Source: Phellopilus nigrolimitatus (Eukaryota; Basidiomycota; Agaricomycetes; Hymenochaetales; Hymenochaetaceae). Taken from it: DNA of 64,000 nucleotides. The stretch lies in NCBI GenBank assembly GCA_021029095.1, contig JAJOHG010000023.1:186001-250000 (forward strand). Reading direction: 5' to 3'. The notes below the pieces were generated by a model. It was given only the letters and a program-made list of their open reading frames with translations. It did no database searches and was not told the origin of the DNA. Below are positions 23,254 through 33,676 of the stretch, piece by piece. How positions within the stretch are numbered: the first letter of the stretch is position 1; each line of letters starts with the position of its first letter. Both the position numbers and the translations under genes were made by a program.

Positions 23254-23967
23254 CGTGAGCGTTGGCGATGGCTATTTTGATGTGTGGTGTGATTTTTTGC
23301 GGGCTCGGCTTGGACGATGAGCTCGACGGCGACGGCGATGGCACTGACTTTCTGGTACGCCACGCGAGGATGACTCAAAAACTTAGTGTGACGCATCGTG
23401 ACGCTCATTTTCATCCGATGGCTTCAGCAACCGTGTAGATGCCTGCTTTATCTATTTTATGAATGAGGAAATCCTCTCAGCGACGTTCAGCATAAGCTCC
23501 GTTCTTGCCGCAAAATCGCTACCATGAGCAACATTGAAAGACTATGTTGAGAGTATATGAGTGACATAAGCAGCTCGCGTGTCGGTGGCAACGCGTTTCC
23601 TATTTTGTTTATTTCGTATTATGTGATATTGGAGCGGCTGACAGTATTTACAAATTTTTCTGTCTATATGCACACCTCAGTCTCGTACCGTCTAGACTGA
23701 GGTGAGCATATTAGTTGGCCGCTAGTTTATTTCCTTACTCACTACCTGTACTAGCCGGATTTCTATTGCAGGTAGATAGACTAAATATACACGAGTCTCG
23801 TACCGTCTAGACTGAGCCGGATTTCTATTGCAGATTCTGTTTAGATGGCTCACCGGCAAATATGCACTAAGGAAACAGAGTCAAGGCACTCCAGCATATT
23901 CTTTTCATAATAGCTAGTGAGGATGTTCGTGGTGTAGCCGATCATAACATAAAGAGGCAACGCCCAC
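23254..23967. other. AT-rich intergenic DNA leading into a repeat block
   Basis: Upstream region of the eIF2-gamma gene. Base composition shifts to AT-rich at about 23410. No gene is seen; short duplicated segments are listed separately. Confidence 0.6.
23681..23833. repeat. Interspersed short direct repeats
   Basis: The 20-base motif TCTCGTACCGTCTAGACTGA occurs at about 23682 and again at about 23794, and GCCGGATTTCTATTGCAG occurs at about 23754 and 23816. In the second place the two motifs are joined. The first motif includes the palindrome GTCTAGAC. This looks like a local duplication or remnants of a transposon end. Confidence 0.7.
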
Positions 23968-24364
23968 TTGAGACACAGCCACATCAATTCTTTGTCAGGA
24001 TTGATCGGAATTAGTCAGATTTAGTCAGCGCTGACTAAAATGTGCATTTTAGTCATCCATCAAATCCATCAGATCCCCTTCCTCCCCCCAAAAGCGGCAA
24101 CTCTGCAGATCCTTAAATGCACATCCAAAAGCGGCAACACTGCAAATCCGAGAATACAGTCTCAAAGCGGCAACAGTGCAAAAATAAAATAAAGAACAGG
24201 CTCAAAGCGGCAACTATTGCTCAAATGAATCCCTAAATTGGCAATTCTACAATATTGGAACTTTCATCAGCGCCTCTCACACCACTGATGCACTTTATAA
24301 TATACAGCTTCAAAGTAAACTTCATCCATCAATTTAACTTTGAAATGTTCAAATTGTTATCTTA

Positions 24365-24608
24365 CAGGTGGCACCAAAAAGTGTTGATGTTTCCCAAAAA
24401 GGGAAGGTGATTCACATCCGCCTGCGAGACACACGCACTGTCGCAATTCAGTTACACACACTAAATACATCCACAAAAATGCTTGAGCTCCGGAAAAGTT
24501 GTGTCATGCATATAGCAAGTAAACATGCTGGATAAAAAGCACCCAGGATGGCGGATGTGAATTGCTTTCCTTTTTGGATGGTGCTTCAACACTTTTTGGC
24601 ACCACCTG
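24365..24608. mobile_element. Tc1/mariner-type MITE, copy 1
   Basis: 244-bp element with terminal inverted repeats starting CAGGTGGCACCAAAAAGTG and ending CACTTTTTGGCACCACCTG, with about two mismatches between the arms. The left flank is TA; the right flank is TG, a probable mutated TA target duplication. No transposase gene is present. Confidence 0.8.
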
Positions 24609-24711
24609 TGTATTAAAAAGAAAACAGCACTTCCTCTTTCAAAAATTACCCGTAATATTATAACCAGCAACCCCACGGAGTCGTCCACCCCCAGAGAGTC
24701 CATGAACCCAG

Positions 24712-24738
24712 AGAGTCCCAGGCGAAGCCTGGGACTCT
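24712..24738. repeat. Perfect hairpin, module A end
   Basis: Inverted repeat AGAGTCCCAGGC/GCCTGGGACTCT around a GAA loop. The same hairpin at 25511 has the loop in the opposite orientation. Confidence 0.85.
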
Positions 24739-25170
24739 TGGCTGTTGAGACACAGCCCCATCAATTCTTTGTCAGGATTGATCGGAATTAGTCAGAATTA
24801 GTCAGAATTAGTCAGTGCTGACTAAAATGCGCATTTTAGTCATCCGCGCATTTTAGTCATCCATCAAATCCATCAAATTCCCTTCCTCTCTCCAAAAGCG
24901 GCAACTCTGCAGATCCCAAATCCACATCCAAAAGCGGCAACACTGCAAATCCGACAATGCAGTCTCAAAGCGGTAACAGTGAAAAAACAAAACAAAGAAC
25001 AAGCTCAAAGCGGCAACCACAGCCCAAATAAACCCCTAAACTGGCAATCTTCTACAGCACTGATGGGATGCACTTTAAAATATGCAGCTTCAAAGTAAAC
25101 CTCATCGATGCAATAATCAAATAATCTCCAAGCTGCAATTTAACCTTGAAATGTTCAAACTGTTATCTTA

Positions 25171-25420
25171 CAGGTGGCACCAAAAAGTGTTGATGTTTCC
25201 CAAAAAGGGAAGGTGATTCACATCCGCCTGCGAGACATGCAGTTACACATGCTAAATACATCCACAGAAAATGCTTGAGCACCGGAAAAGCTGTGTCATG
25301 CATTAGCAAACAAACTTGCTGTATTGAAGGAACAAAGGAGAAAAAGTGACCAGAATAACGGATGCAAACTGCTTTTTTTTTGGGGGGGGGGGGGGGTGTC
25401 AAACTTTTTGGCACCACCTG
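25171..25420. mobile_element. Tc1/mariner-type MITE, copy 2
   Basis: 250-bp element with the same terminal inverted repeats as the copy at 24365 and a perfect TA on both sides (25169-25170 and 25421-25422). The right part is interrupted by a T9G15 homopolymer run. Non-autonomous. Confidence 0.85.
25373..25396. repeat. T9G15 homopolymer tract
   Basis: Run of nine T followed by fifteen G inside the second MITE. A similar T9G24 run lies at 28411. The lengths may be unreliable in sequencing. Confidence 0.7.
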
Positions 25421-25510
25421 TATAATTAAAAGAAAAAAATCACTCATAACATTACTAAGCAGCAACCCCACGGAGAGTTGTCCAAGAACCCCAGAGAGTC
25501 CATGAACCCA

Positions 25511-25539
25511 GAGAGTCCCAGGCTTCGCCTGGGACTCTC
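25511..25539. repeat. Perfect hairpin, module B end
   Basis: Inverted repeat GAGAGTCCCAGGC/GCCTGGGACTCTC around a TTC loop, the reverse complement of the module A hairpin loop. Confidence 0.85.
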
Positions 25540-25544
25540 GGCTG

Positions 25545-26383
25545 GTAACGTTGCTTTGTGAATTCTGTTGAAATTAACAAATAAATGCGGTGGCTGATTA
25601 TATTATGTAATTACCAATTTACATATAAGGTAATGTAACGTCGCGGTAACGCGGCCAAATTCTAGCAGATTTTTTTCCAAACCATGCTCAAACATGCAGA
25701 AACGACGTTTAGAGTACAAATAAATCAATTTTTTTTTCGGGCTTATTTCTTCATGAAACCTTTTTTTTTCTTCTGAAAACCCCTGCATCATTCAGTAGCT
25801 AGACATGATATCTTCATGATGTAGCTGGTAGAATGAGCCTTTGTGGGATGTTGAGTGAGGAATAAAGTGAGGGAAAAAGGTGTCACACAGGTGGTCGAGA
25901 TAGAATGTCGCCTACCTTACGATGCGAATGTCCGAGATGCAAAGAGACGCGCTACCGTACACGGGCTGACCAACAACGAACCAACTCGTCTAGGATCTAC
26001 ACGACGAGTCGACGAGGACGAATCCGAGTCCGAGAAGCCTACCTGTAGAATCGAGGACAGCGTTAGCGACGCGAGGAGAGAAAGGAGACGAAAAAAAGGA
26101 GACGAACCTGAACAGCAGCACACAACGTCGGCAGCGGCAACGAGCTGATGAATAGATACGACAGGGGGGGAGGGAAGCAACGAGCGTAGAGAGAAGAGTC
26201 GCGACGAGGTGGATTGAAGAATCGAGACGAGGGAGGTCGGATGAGGGGATGGACGAGGAAGATGAGACGAGAAAAGTAAAGACGGGGCATAGGTGGAGGA
26301 GGAGGAGGCAGACGAGGGGAAAGACGAGAAGAGGAAATGAATGTCCGTTGGGCGGCGTACATCTCGACGAGCTAGTCGACCAT
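25545..26383. other. AT-rich DNA, then the 3' flank of the protease gene
   Basis: 25545-25850 is AT-rich with T-runs and no gene. 25850-26383 is the 3' flank, possibly the 3' UTR, of the protease gene on the minus strand. An open frame across it on the minus strand is out of frame with the protease and pyrimidine-biased, so it is not called. Confidence 0.55.
26150..26345. repeat. GA-rich low-complexity tract
   Basis: Purine-rich DNA with repeated GACGAG/GAGACGA words, i.e. CTCGTC-rich on the coding strand of the adjacent protease gene. Probably transcribed 3' UTR. Confidence 0.65.
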
Positions 26384-28139
26384 CTAGGCGGCGACGACGT
26401 CGTAGAGGATGGAGTTGGGGAAGTACTTCTTGACCTCCTGGTCGAGGTACGAGTAGGGCGTGAGGTAGGTGACGTCGGTCCTGCCGGTGGTGCCGGCGCC
26501 TCCGTTGAGCATCCCGACGATGCGGCCCTTCCTGTCGAGCACGATGGAGCCGGAGTCGCCCGGGGCGGAGAAGGGGCCGTTGGTGTTGCCGTAGGGCAGG
26601 ACGGCGATCTCCATCGAGACCTCCTTGATGCCGTACTCGTTGAAGTTGCGCGTGAACGACTCCATCCCGGTCACGCGGCCGATGGTCGTGCCCGTCGTCA
26701 GACCGTGCTTGACGACGAGGAGGCACTCTTCCCCGTTGGCGTCGAGCTGGCCGGGGCTACGGATCTCCTCGGGCGGGACGACGCCGTACGCCTGCAGAAG
26801 ACCGTCCTCCGGGTACTCGTAGTCGGCCTGGGACTCCGGGTCGGGGAACATGATCTTGCCCCACTCCAGCGACGAGATGTTGCCGCCTGGAACGTCATGG
26901 TCAGCGCAAAAGTTACGAGAGACGGATTATGAGAGCGGCCAAAGGATGGAAAGAGGAAGAAAGAAAGAAAGAACACATACCAATGTAGACCTTGTTTCCC
27001 CTAAACGTAGCCCAGTCGAACTTGTCGTCGTAGAGCTCGACGAGGGCCCAGTCGCGAGTGTAGCCGTAGGGAGGGGCGTTGACGGCGATGGACTCGACGT
27101 GGACGACGGCGCCGATGACGCGCTGCTCCGGGATGGTCCAGCGCTTGAGGATCTCGTTGTGGAACGTGTCGATCTCGACAATCTTGGCCTTCGCCTTCGC
27201 GACCGTGTCCTGGTTCTCCTTCCGCTTCTCGGCCGTCTTCGTCGACTCTCCGTCCTTGGGCTCGCCCAGCCGGCGCAGGACCGTCTCCCAGTCCCGGACG
27301 GAGCGGTCGAGGTCGGCGATGGCGACCATCATGCCCTTGAGCGCGTTGGTGTAGGCCGAGTTGCCGAGCGCGATGACCTGCTCGCGCGGGCTGCGCGCCT
27401 TCTTGCGCGCCAGGCCCGTGTTGGGATGGACGGGCGGCGGGCGGGCGACGTGGGCGCAGGTGAGGAGGAAGACGCGCTTGCTGTCGGCGCGCTCGCGGAG
27501 GTACAGCGCGCCGGTGCCTTCGTAGAAGGGCGTCGTGAGGGGCGCGATGAAGAGGCCGAGCGTGGGCGCGAAGGGCTCGCGGAGCTCGGGGACCGGGTCG
27601 TTTATGGGGTCGAACGAGAGCATCTTCGGGCCGGCCGAGTGGAAGACGACCGACTCGCGGAAGCCGATCTCGAAGTCGTCGAAGCCAGCCGAGTTTATGA
27701 GGAAGGTGACGGCGTCGGCGACCGTGTTGGCGAGCTCGAACGCGAGAGACCTCGGCTCGACCCCGATCCAGATCAGGAGCGGGCTGAACCGCTGCTGCCC
27801 GGCCTCTGCGAAGCCGAGGCAGTCCATCGACGTCCAGTCGAGTCCGTTGCCGCTGAGCATGTCGCAGACCTTCCTGCCGAGCTCGGGCCAGGCAGGCTGC
27901 AGGGGATGGCCGTGAACACCTCGAGCTTCTCTGATGATCCTTTGGGACTCGGGGCCGGTGCGCACGGGCCAGGCCTGCCCGGTCTTGTACACGCAGAGAG
28001 CACCGCTGGGCGTGCCGTAGAAGTCGTATGCGGCGTTGGGGTAGAAGATGGAGAGCCGCTCAGCGTCGGAGATGGGCTTGTCGTCGTCGTCGAGGTTGAG
28101 ATCAGCGAACTTGTAGGCGGTGGGGGACGCGACAAGCAT
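26384..28139 (-). CDS. Chymotrypsin-fold serine protease-like protein
   Basis: About 550-residue protein in two exons (28139-26980 and 26887-26384). The N-terminal half (MLVASPTAYKFADLNLDDDD..., RLSIFYPNAAYDF, LLIWIGVEPRSLAFE) matches no domain I can name. The C-terminal half has the order and spacing of a trypsin-like triad: His in LTCAHVA (preceded by GTGALYL), Asp in TRDWALVEL, Ser in SAPGDSGSIVLDRKGRIVGML, then the closing strands TDVTYLTPYSYL. GDSGS is the canonical nucleophile motif. A charged, probably helical insert of about 80 residues (KTAEKRKENQDTVAKAKAK) separates His and Asp. No signal peptide is visible, so it is probably intracellular. This resembles the poorly studied trypsin-like proteins of Agaricomycetes. 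Substrate unknown. The start ATG could be further upstream, since the frame stays open. Confidence 0.8.
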
Positions 28140-28932
28140 TATGGTAGGAGAGACGGGGGATAACAGGACCTCCTTGCAGGACCCGAGGAACACCTCGTCG
28201 ACATCGGAGGGGGTTCCGTGAGACACTGGAGAGCGGACGGTCGGCGACGAGAAGAGACTCGAAAGGTGAAAGAAGTTTACTGGCTGTGGGGCTTGACATT
28301 TTTCATAGCGAGGGCTAGGAGGCAGGCAAGATGTCGTTGTTAGACGACAGGAATTCAAGTATGGTACAATGAGCAATCGGGGCACAATAACTTGCTATTG
28401 CGAGATACACTTTTTTTTTGGGGGGGGGGGGGGGGGGGGGGGGAGGATTCGGAGGTTCGGGGACATGTCATTGTCACAGATGTTCCTTTCAGTTCAAATC
28501 GAGCAGGTGTTACAGTAACTGCCGAAAGGTGCCGCCGACGGGCATCATGAGCCTTTTTTTGTTGAAGTTAGGCTTCCACCTACATACAGTATGCCTCGAA
28601 GCATTTATGTAAACACAGGGGCTTGCTAAAAAACCAAGTATTATATCGGTTTACTTGAAAATGTGCTGGCAGACAGTCTGATCGTTTATATCTTTACATA
28701 TGTAGATCATTGCAAGACAAGCAAGAGCGCTTTCACGCCGCAAACTGCCGTGCACGATGCCGAGTGTGGCTTCAAAGAAATCGATCATGATCTTCCTCCG
28801 ATGCTTCTTATATCACTCTCAAATCAATCCGAGACTCAAGCGTCACACTAGATAGCTGAGCTCTCCAGAACAACAAGCTGAGCCTTAGTCCATTCGAGAC
28901 ACTGTTTCTGCTCCATTGTCTATTGCGGCACA
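28140..28932. other. Intergenic region between divergent protease and monooxygenase genes
   Basis: Upstream DNA of both genes with a T9G24 tract (28411-28443). No gene is recognised. Confidence 0.55.
28411..28443. repeat. T9G24 homopolymer tract
   Basis: Nine T followed by twenty-four G in the intergenic region; the same order as the tract at 25373. Confidence 0.8.
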
Positions 28933-30766
28933 ATGCAAAGCCAGCCTCGTCTCAAAATAGCTATTAGGTGCGCTCTACAAACAAATACGGACTTAGATTA
29001 CACAGAACCAATTCGTGTAGCGGAGGCGGGATCGGCGGGCTTACCTTAGCGTTCGTGTTGAACAAGTACGCGGCGGGCAACATAGACATCGACATCTATG
29101 AGGCCGCTCCGCAGTTCGCGGAGGTCGGCGCGGGGATTACCGTCTGGCAGCGCACACGCAATGTCCTACAGACGCTCGGACTAGGCGACGTGCTCACGCA
29201 AAAGGCGGTTTCGCCCCCGGTTAATTTCAGAAAGAGCGACAGCCGCGACGGCGGTTTCGAGTTCAGCCGATTTGATGTGCCCTGTGAGTCTTGTCGTCCG
29301 CGCAGGCAAGCTCGAAGCATCCAGTTAATTGGAGATCAATTATGTTTAATTTTCGATCGTATGCAGTTGGCTCCGTTGCGCTCCACCGCGCGGAGATGCT
29401 CAAGTTGCTCACAGACCAGCTGACCCCCGCGTCCGCTCCGATTTTAAAAACGCACTTCTCCAAGCGGCTCATCTCTTACGAGCAAGACCCCAGCGGAACG
29501 ACACTTCGCTTCGAAGACGGGAGCTCCACTCGTGCAGATGTGCTTGTTGGGGCGGACGGGCTCGGCTCGCCGACGCGCAGGGCGATGTACGATAACCTGA
29601 CCCAAGCCGCAGACGCAGAGAGTGCGAAGAGCCTCCAGAAGCTCGCGCAGCCGACCTGGACAGGCACGCATGCATACCGCGCTTTAATCGAGAGGGCGAG
29701 ACTAGCGGCTCTCGCACCAGACCACCCAGCGCTTACTCAAGGCTTGATCGTAAGTGTCTTCTAAAAAACTTCAGCGATTCTGGATTGACCTCGATTGATC
29801 ACCTGCTTTCTACTTTTTTCGTAAAATCCAGTGGTTTGGAAAAGATAAAGTAAGAAGGCCTCTACGACTACTATTATCGACGTATCACTGACAACATGTT
29901 TCTTCATGCGCTTATTATAGCATGTCATTTCGTACCCCATATCAGCGACTGTCATAAACATCTTGTTCTATGTCACGACTCCCGCAGGCTTAGGTTCGAC
30001 GCTCGAGGGCCCGTCCGTGGTCGATGCATCCAAAGAAGAAGTGACTGAGCATTTTAAGGACTGGGAAGAAAATATCCGTACTCTTGCTGACGTGGGTGTG
30101 TCCATAACATGGGGTTTTACTAATAACACACTCTAATCGTGGTCTGGGAAACTCGGTCAGCTCGTAACAAACTCATCGAAGTGGGCGATTAGCCATGTAC
30201 GCGGCCTGCCTACCTACGTCGACGGACGCGTTGCGCTCCTTGGGGACTCTGTGCGTGTAGACGTTTTTCACCTTTCCATTCTTATTTTTGTCTGCGAGAA
30301 GCATGCTCAACACGTTCGTTCTGTATTAGGCACACGCAATGGGTCCGCACCTTGGTGCAGGGGCTGGCCAGGCAATTGAGGCAACTAACACACTTCTTTT
30401 TTTTCTTTGACTACTTTTACTGAATGAAGATTGCAGGATGCATACGTCCTCGGGCGACTCCTCGCGCTTCCTTCGGTAACACCCGCCAATATCCCCGAAG
30501 TACTGAAGATCTACGACACCGTGCGACGCCCCTTTGCGAACGACGTCGTCGAGCGCTCGCTCACGATAGGATTCCTCTACGAGCTCGAGCGCAACCACCT
30601 TCCGCCGGGCATCGACGCGGCGAAACTCGAGGCGGGCGAGCGGGAAGAGCTGAAGAAGCTGGTGGAGGAGGCATACCGGATCTGGAGCGTCCACTGGGAG
30701 AGAACGCCCGAGGAGGACTGGGTGCGTGCGCGGGAGATGGCGGACGCGGCAGGCAGGGACTCGTAG
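28933..30766 (+). CDS. FAD-dependent monooxygenase (salicylate hydroxylase-like)
   Basis: Group A flavoprotein hydroxylase: FAD, NAD(P)H and O2 are used to hydroxylate an aromatic or related substrate. Eight exons: 28933-28967, 29021-29283, 29367-29749, 29832-29849, 29921-30091, 30161-30250, 30330-30380 and 30437-30766. The Rossmann fingerprint SGGGIGGLTLAFVL is followed by an acidic strand end (IDIYEAAPQF), then SVALHRAEMLKLL, the DG motif region VLVGADGLGS, and the second FAD motif ALLGDSAHAMGPHLGAGAG. Length (about 445 residues) is normal. Exon 4 is an 18-base microexon coding WFGKDK, a conserved strand of the family. Intron 7 has a GC donor (GCAACT at 30381), required to join GQAIE to DAYVLGRLL. 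No signal peptide or gene cluster partner is seen. It may serve detoxification or lignin-derived aromatics; that is inference. Confidence 0.9.
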
Positions 30767-31981
30767 AAAATTCAAGCGGCAAATATTTTGTTTATCATAT
30801 GAAATACAAACACTTGGACGAGCCACATGCATACTACCATACCGGGGAACATACTCTCACCCTGCCGGTGGGTCAAGGGGAAGAGTAGATGTATAGAGCC
30901 TTGCTATCATATATATCGAAGCACTCATCCCTTCCCGCAGACTAATTAACGTATCCGCTCGGGCAATCAGTCTTCTGACTTATCGGTTCGCCATATATAC
31001 CTCTCTATGAGTCCCGCAGCAACAAGCCTCATCGCAAATAGCCGAACAGCGGTCATAGCGAAGCGGTCGAAGCATCGGTCGCGATGAAAGAGCGCCGCGA
31101 AGAACGGCGCATGGTGTAAGACTTTGTCACGACTGTGTAGTATGCCTGCCTATCTTCACGAGGTGACCTCTGCACATACTGGCCATCCAGTGAGAGGCAG
31201 GCTTGCTGCGCACATGTGAACTTCAGCAACTCTAATTTGGAGATAAGCAGCGTGGAAAAAATAAAAGTGAAGCATTAGAGTGTGTCTCTGCGGTCCCGTT
31301 CGTTGAAAATAAGGATTTGGGAAAGAGATAAAGGGCCCGGAAGCAAACCCTTGAGGCGGCGACGCACTTAGGCGAAAATACAAGGTAATCGTCACCAGCG
31401 TCCCAAAAGGGGACGATCGCCACCCGATCACCAAACACGTGGAAACCAGGCCAATATACGCGCCACGAAACCACCGAGCTCAAGTCCGTCACTCTATCCC
31501 ACTTGCTCTTCGAGTCCAACGTTCTCGCGCTTTAGAGCGCTTTAAAAAAAGCGGCAGGGACTTCGCCCAGTCCAATAAATCATTTTTATTGGAATACCAG
31601 GCAATAGTTGTTTGGCCCGATTCCCGAGGAGACAAAAAGACGGACCATCAGTGCATCTTCCATACGCCACGGCTAACACGCAAACCTCACTTTCCATTTG
31701 TCCGTTTACTCATCAGGTCCCCGCACTGCTGCCCAGCTCTTCATCACACGGCACTGCTGGTTTGCTGCACACCGCCGTGCTGAGTCAAAATCCCGAGTTT
31801 TCCTAGCCCTACCAGCTCTTCCCCGACCGTCTCGGGAATTCCGCCTCCCGATTGTACGCCCGCCGCGCAGCTTGAGACACCCAGACTCCATAGGATCGCC
31901 ATAGCGCGACGGATCGTCGACTTTCTCCAGAAGACCAGCCAGACGCGAAGCTTAGAAAGCACAGAGACCGGAAAAGCAGCG
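30767..31981. other. Intergenic, no gene recognised
   Basis: About 1.2 kb of downstream and upstream DNA between two plus-strand genes. Open frames are short and lack motifs. Confidence 0.55.
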
Positions 31982-33676
31982 ATGGATCAGGCATCGGAGC
32001 ACGAGTCGGGATCGAGCTCGAGTTCAAAGACAATGAGCGACGAGGTCCGCTTCCTCGACTATCTGAGCACCGACTTCTCGTACCTTCGCCGGTTCGTCCT
32101 CGGGTCGCACCAGATGGTCCGGCTCTTGAAGTCAGAAGGCGCGAAGAGTGAAAAAGAAATGCAGGAGAAGGTACGCCATTCTCTTCCACATTCCTACCAG
32201 ACATCAGTGCATGAGTACTCACCTGCATCTTCCTCTCCTACCGATAGCTTGTCATCAATATTGAGGTACGTCCTTTCCCCCTTATTCTCTCCCTCACCCG
32301 ACTGACCGACATTTACAATTCTCTCTGATATCCGCCCTCATCGTCACTCACCCTGCCAATCGAACGCCACTTACGACTGGCGTCTCCAGATCGCCAAAGA
32401 AACACTCTCAGAGGCCGGTGCGAGTGCGCGTCCCTTCGTGCCGTGCCCGCCGCATCTCGAACTCCACCGCCAGGCGTACTTTGATATGCTTGTCGCCGCT
32501 CGCGCTCTGGTACCGCACGTGCTGGACGCAGATGTGAAACGTAAGTCGCGCTCTGCATCCGAGGCTTTCAAACTGCAGATCGCCACCAATCGCTAACGCC
32601 ATCTGTCCACTCCATAGTGCGCCTGAGGAGGCTGCTCCTTCCGCTGACGTCGATGTCGCATTTCCGCGTCGCGCTGCCCAAGGAAGCCAGCCTGCCGCTT
32701 CCAAAGTGGTCGAACAAGCCGGGCTTCGACTCGGTTACATCAACAAGTAGTCCGGCGGCTGCGCTAGGAAACGAAGTCCCTCCGACTTTGTCCTCGCGCA
32801 AGAAGACGCGTCGTTCATCAGCGGCCACACCACTAAGGTTTTCGTCCGCGTCATCAGTCTCAACTGACGTCTCGCGTTCGTACATCCCGCCACGGCAGAG
32901 GCCTTTCGCCACTGCATCCGGGTCCGGACGGAAGACAAGCAGAGCGAGCCCGTATCCACTGCCAGTCCCACGTCCCAACGCCGGAGCAGACAGTCTTCGA
33001 CCTGACGCCGTCTCCAAGCAGACGTCCACAACCGGTACTTCCTCCCCTGGTACCCCTGATATGTCTGTCGTCTCCGTCCCTCAGCCCCAAAGCAGCCCAC
33101 CCTCCTCTTCTACTTCTACTCCCTCTGCAAGTCAGCCTTCTCATCCTTCACCATCGTACCAAACAACTGAGCATCAGCCTCAGTACCAACACCTCCGGCA
33201 GTCGCCATCCCTGTATACCAAATCTTCCCTCACCTATCATGACCCACAGACTCCGCAGCGAAACATCGGCACTGTAAACACGGCCCTCCAGAAGAACCCG
33301 AGTAGCGTGAGCACGAGCACGCCACAGAACTGGGACTGGTCCCGCAACCGCCAGAGTCTTGCCGGGCTCGACAGCAACCTTTCGAACTCGCAGAGTGTAA
33401 TTGTAACGGACATATCGCCGACGTGGAGCTGCTGGACCTTGAAGAACTCCAGCACACCTCCAAGCCCATCACCAGGGCTCATATGGTGCAAGAGCTGGGA
33501 CGAGGCGGGCCCACGCAAGGGGCCTATAGGCCCGATGGCGGCGGAAACGTTCGGCTTCGTCGCTGATCAGCCGACGGGCGAGAAGTCACTAGCGGATTCG
33601 ACGTGTGTCGGTGAGTGTCCTTTTAGCTCCTCCGTCTATTGTCACCGAGGCCGACTGACTCCTTGCAGTTATGTGA
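31982..33676 (+). CDS. Hypothetical Ser/Pro-rich protein ending in a CaaX prenylation box
   Basis: Family not recognised. Exons 31982-32170, 32248-32265, 32390-32540, 32618-33610 and 33669-33676 splice in phase (1,359 bases, 452 residues). The N-terminus (residues 1-25) is Ser-rich. Residues about 22-150 look helical (EVRFLDYLSTDFSYLRRFVL, HQMVRLLKSEGAKSEKEM, HRQAYFDMLVAARALVPHVL). The rest is low-complexity, rich in Ser, Pro, Thr and Gln, probably disordered. The last intron (33611-33668, GTGAGT...TTGCAG) joins STCV to an 8-base exon giving STCVVM and stop. C-V-V-M is a CaaX box with the Met typical of farnesylation, which suggests membrane anchoring. Exon 2 is an 18-base microexon. The other frame over 33400-33570 also looks open and protein-like, so the 3' model should be confirmed. 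Confidence 0.6.

Larger units (their letters stand above)
23968..24744. repeat. Tandem repeat module A (~777 bp)
   Basis: First of two head-to-tail modules. Both start TTGAGACACAGCC..CATCAATTC, contain the palindromes TTAGTCAGCGCTGACTAA (or a variant) and ACTAAAATGTGCATTTTAGT (or a variant), then four or five degenerate copies of AAAGCGGCAAC, then a MITE (24365-24608), and end in a hairpin at 24712-24738. No protein-coding capacity is seen. This is probably a non-autonomous transposon or satellite-like unit. Confidence 0.85.
24745..25544. repeat. Tandem repeat module B (~800 bp)
   Basis: Second module, directly adjoining module A and clearly similar along its length: the same start, TTAGTCAG repeats, AAAGCGGCAAC motifs, MITE (25171-25420) and terminal hairpin (25511-25539). 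It differs by small indels, a duplicated CGCATTTTAGTCATC piece near the start and a T9G15 run inside the MITE. The divergence shows the duplication is not recent. Confidence 0.85.

Noticed and set aside
23968..25544. CRISPR-like array
   Set aside because: Repeated AAAGCGGCAAC words are degenerate, unevenly spaced and in a eukaryotic genome; there are no conserved repeats with unique spacers.
25540..25546. Helitron-like 3' end (hairpin followed by CTGG and T)
   Set aside because: Only one of the two modules has the CTRR-like end, and no matching 5' TC end or Rep/helicase gene is seen. Kept only as a possibility in the finding on the modules.
25917..26726. Minus-strand open frame of 269 codons overlapping the protease 3' end
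   Set aside because: Out of frame with the protease, pyrimidine-tract composition (Ser/Pro/Leu/Phe), no homology recognised; most of it is probably 3' UTR.
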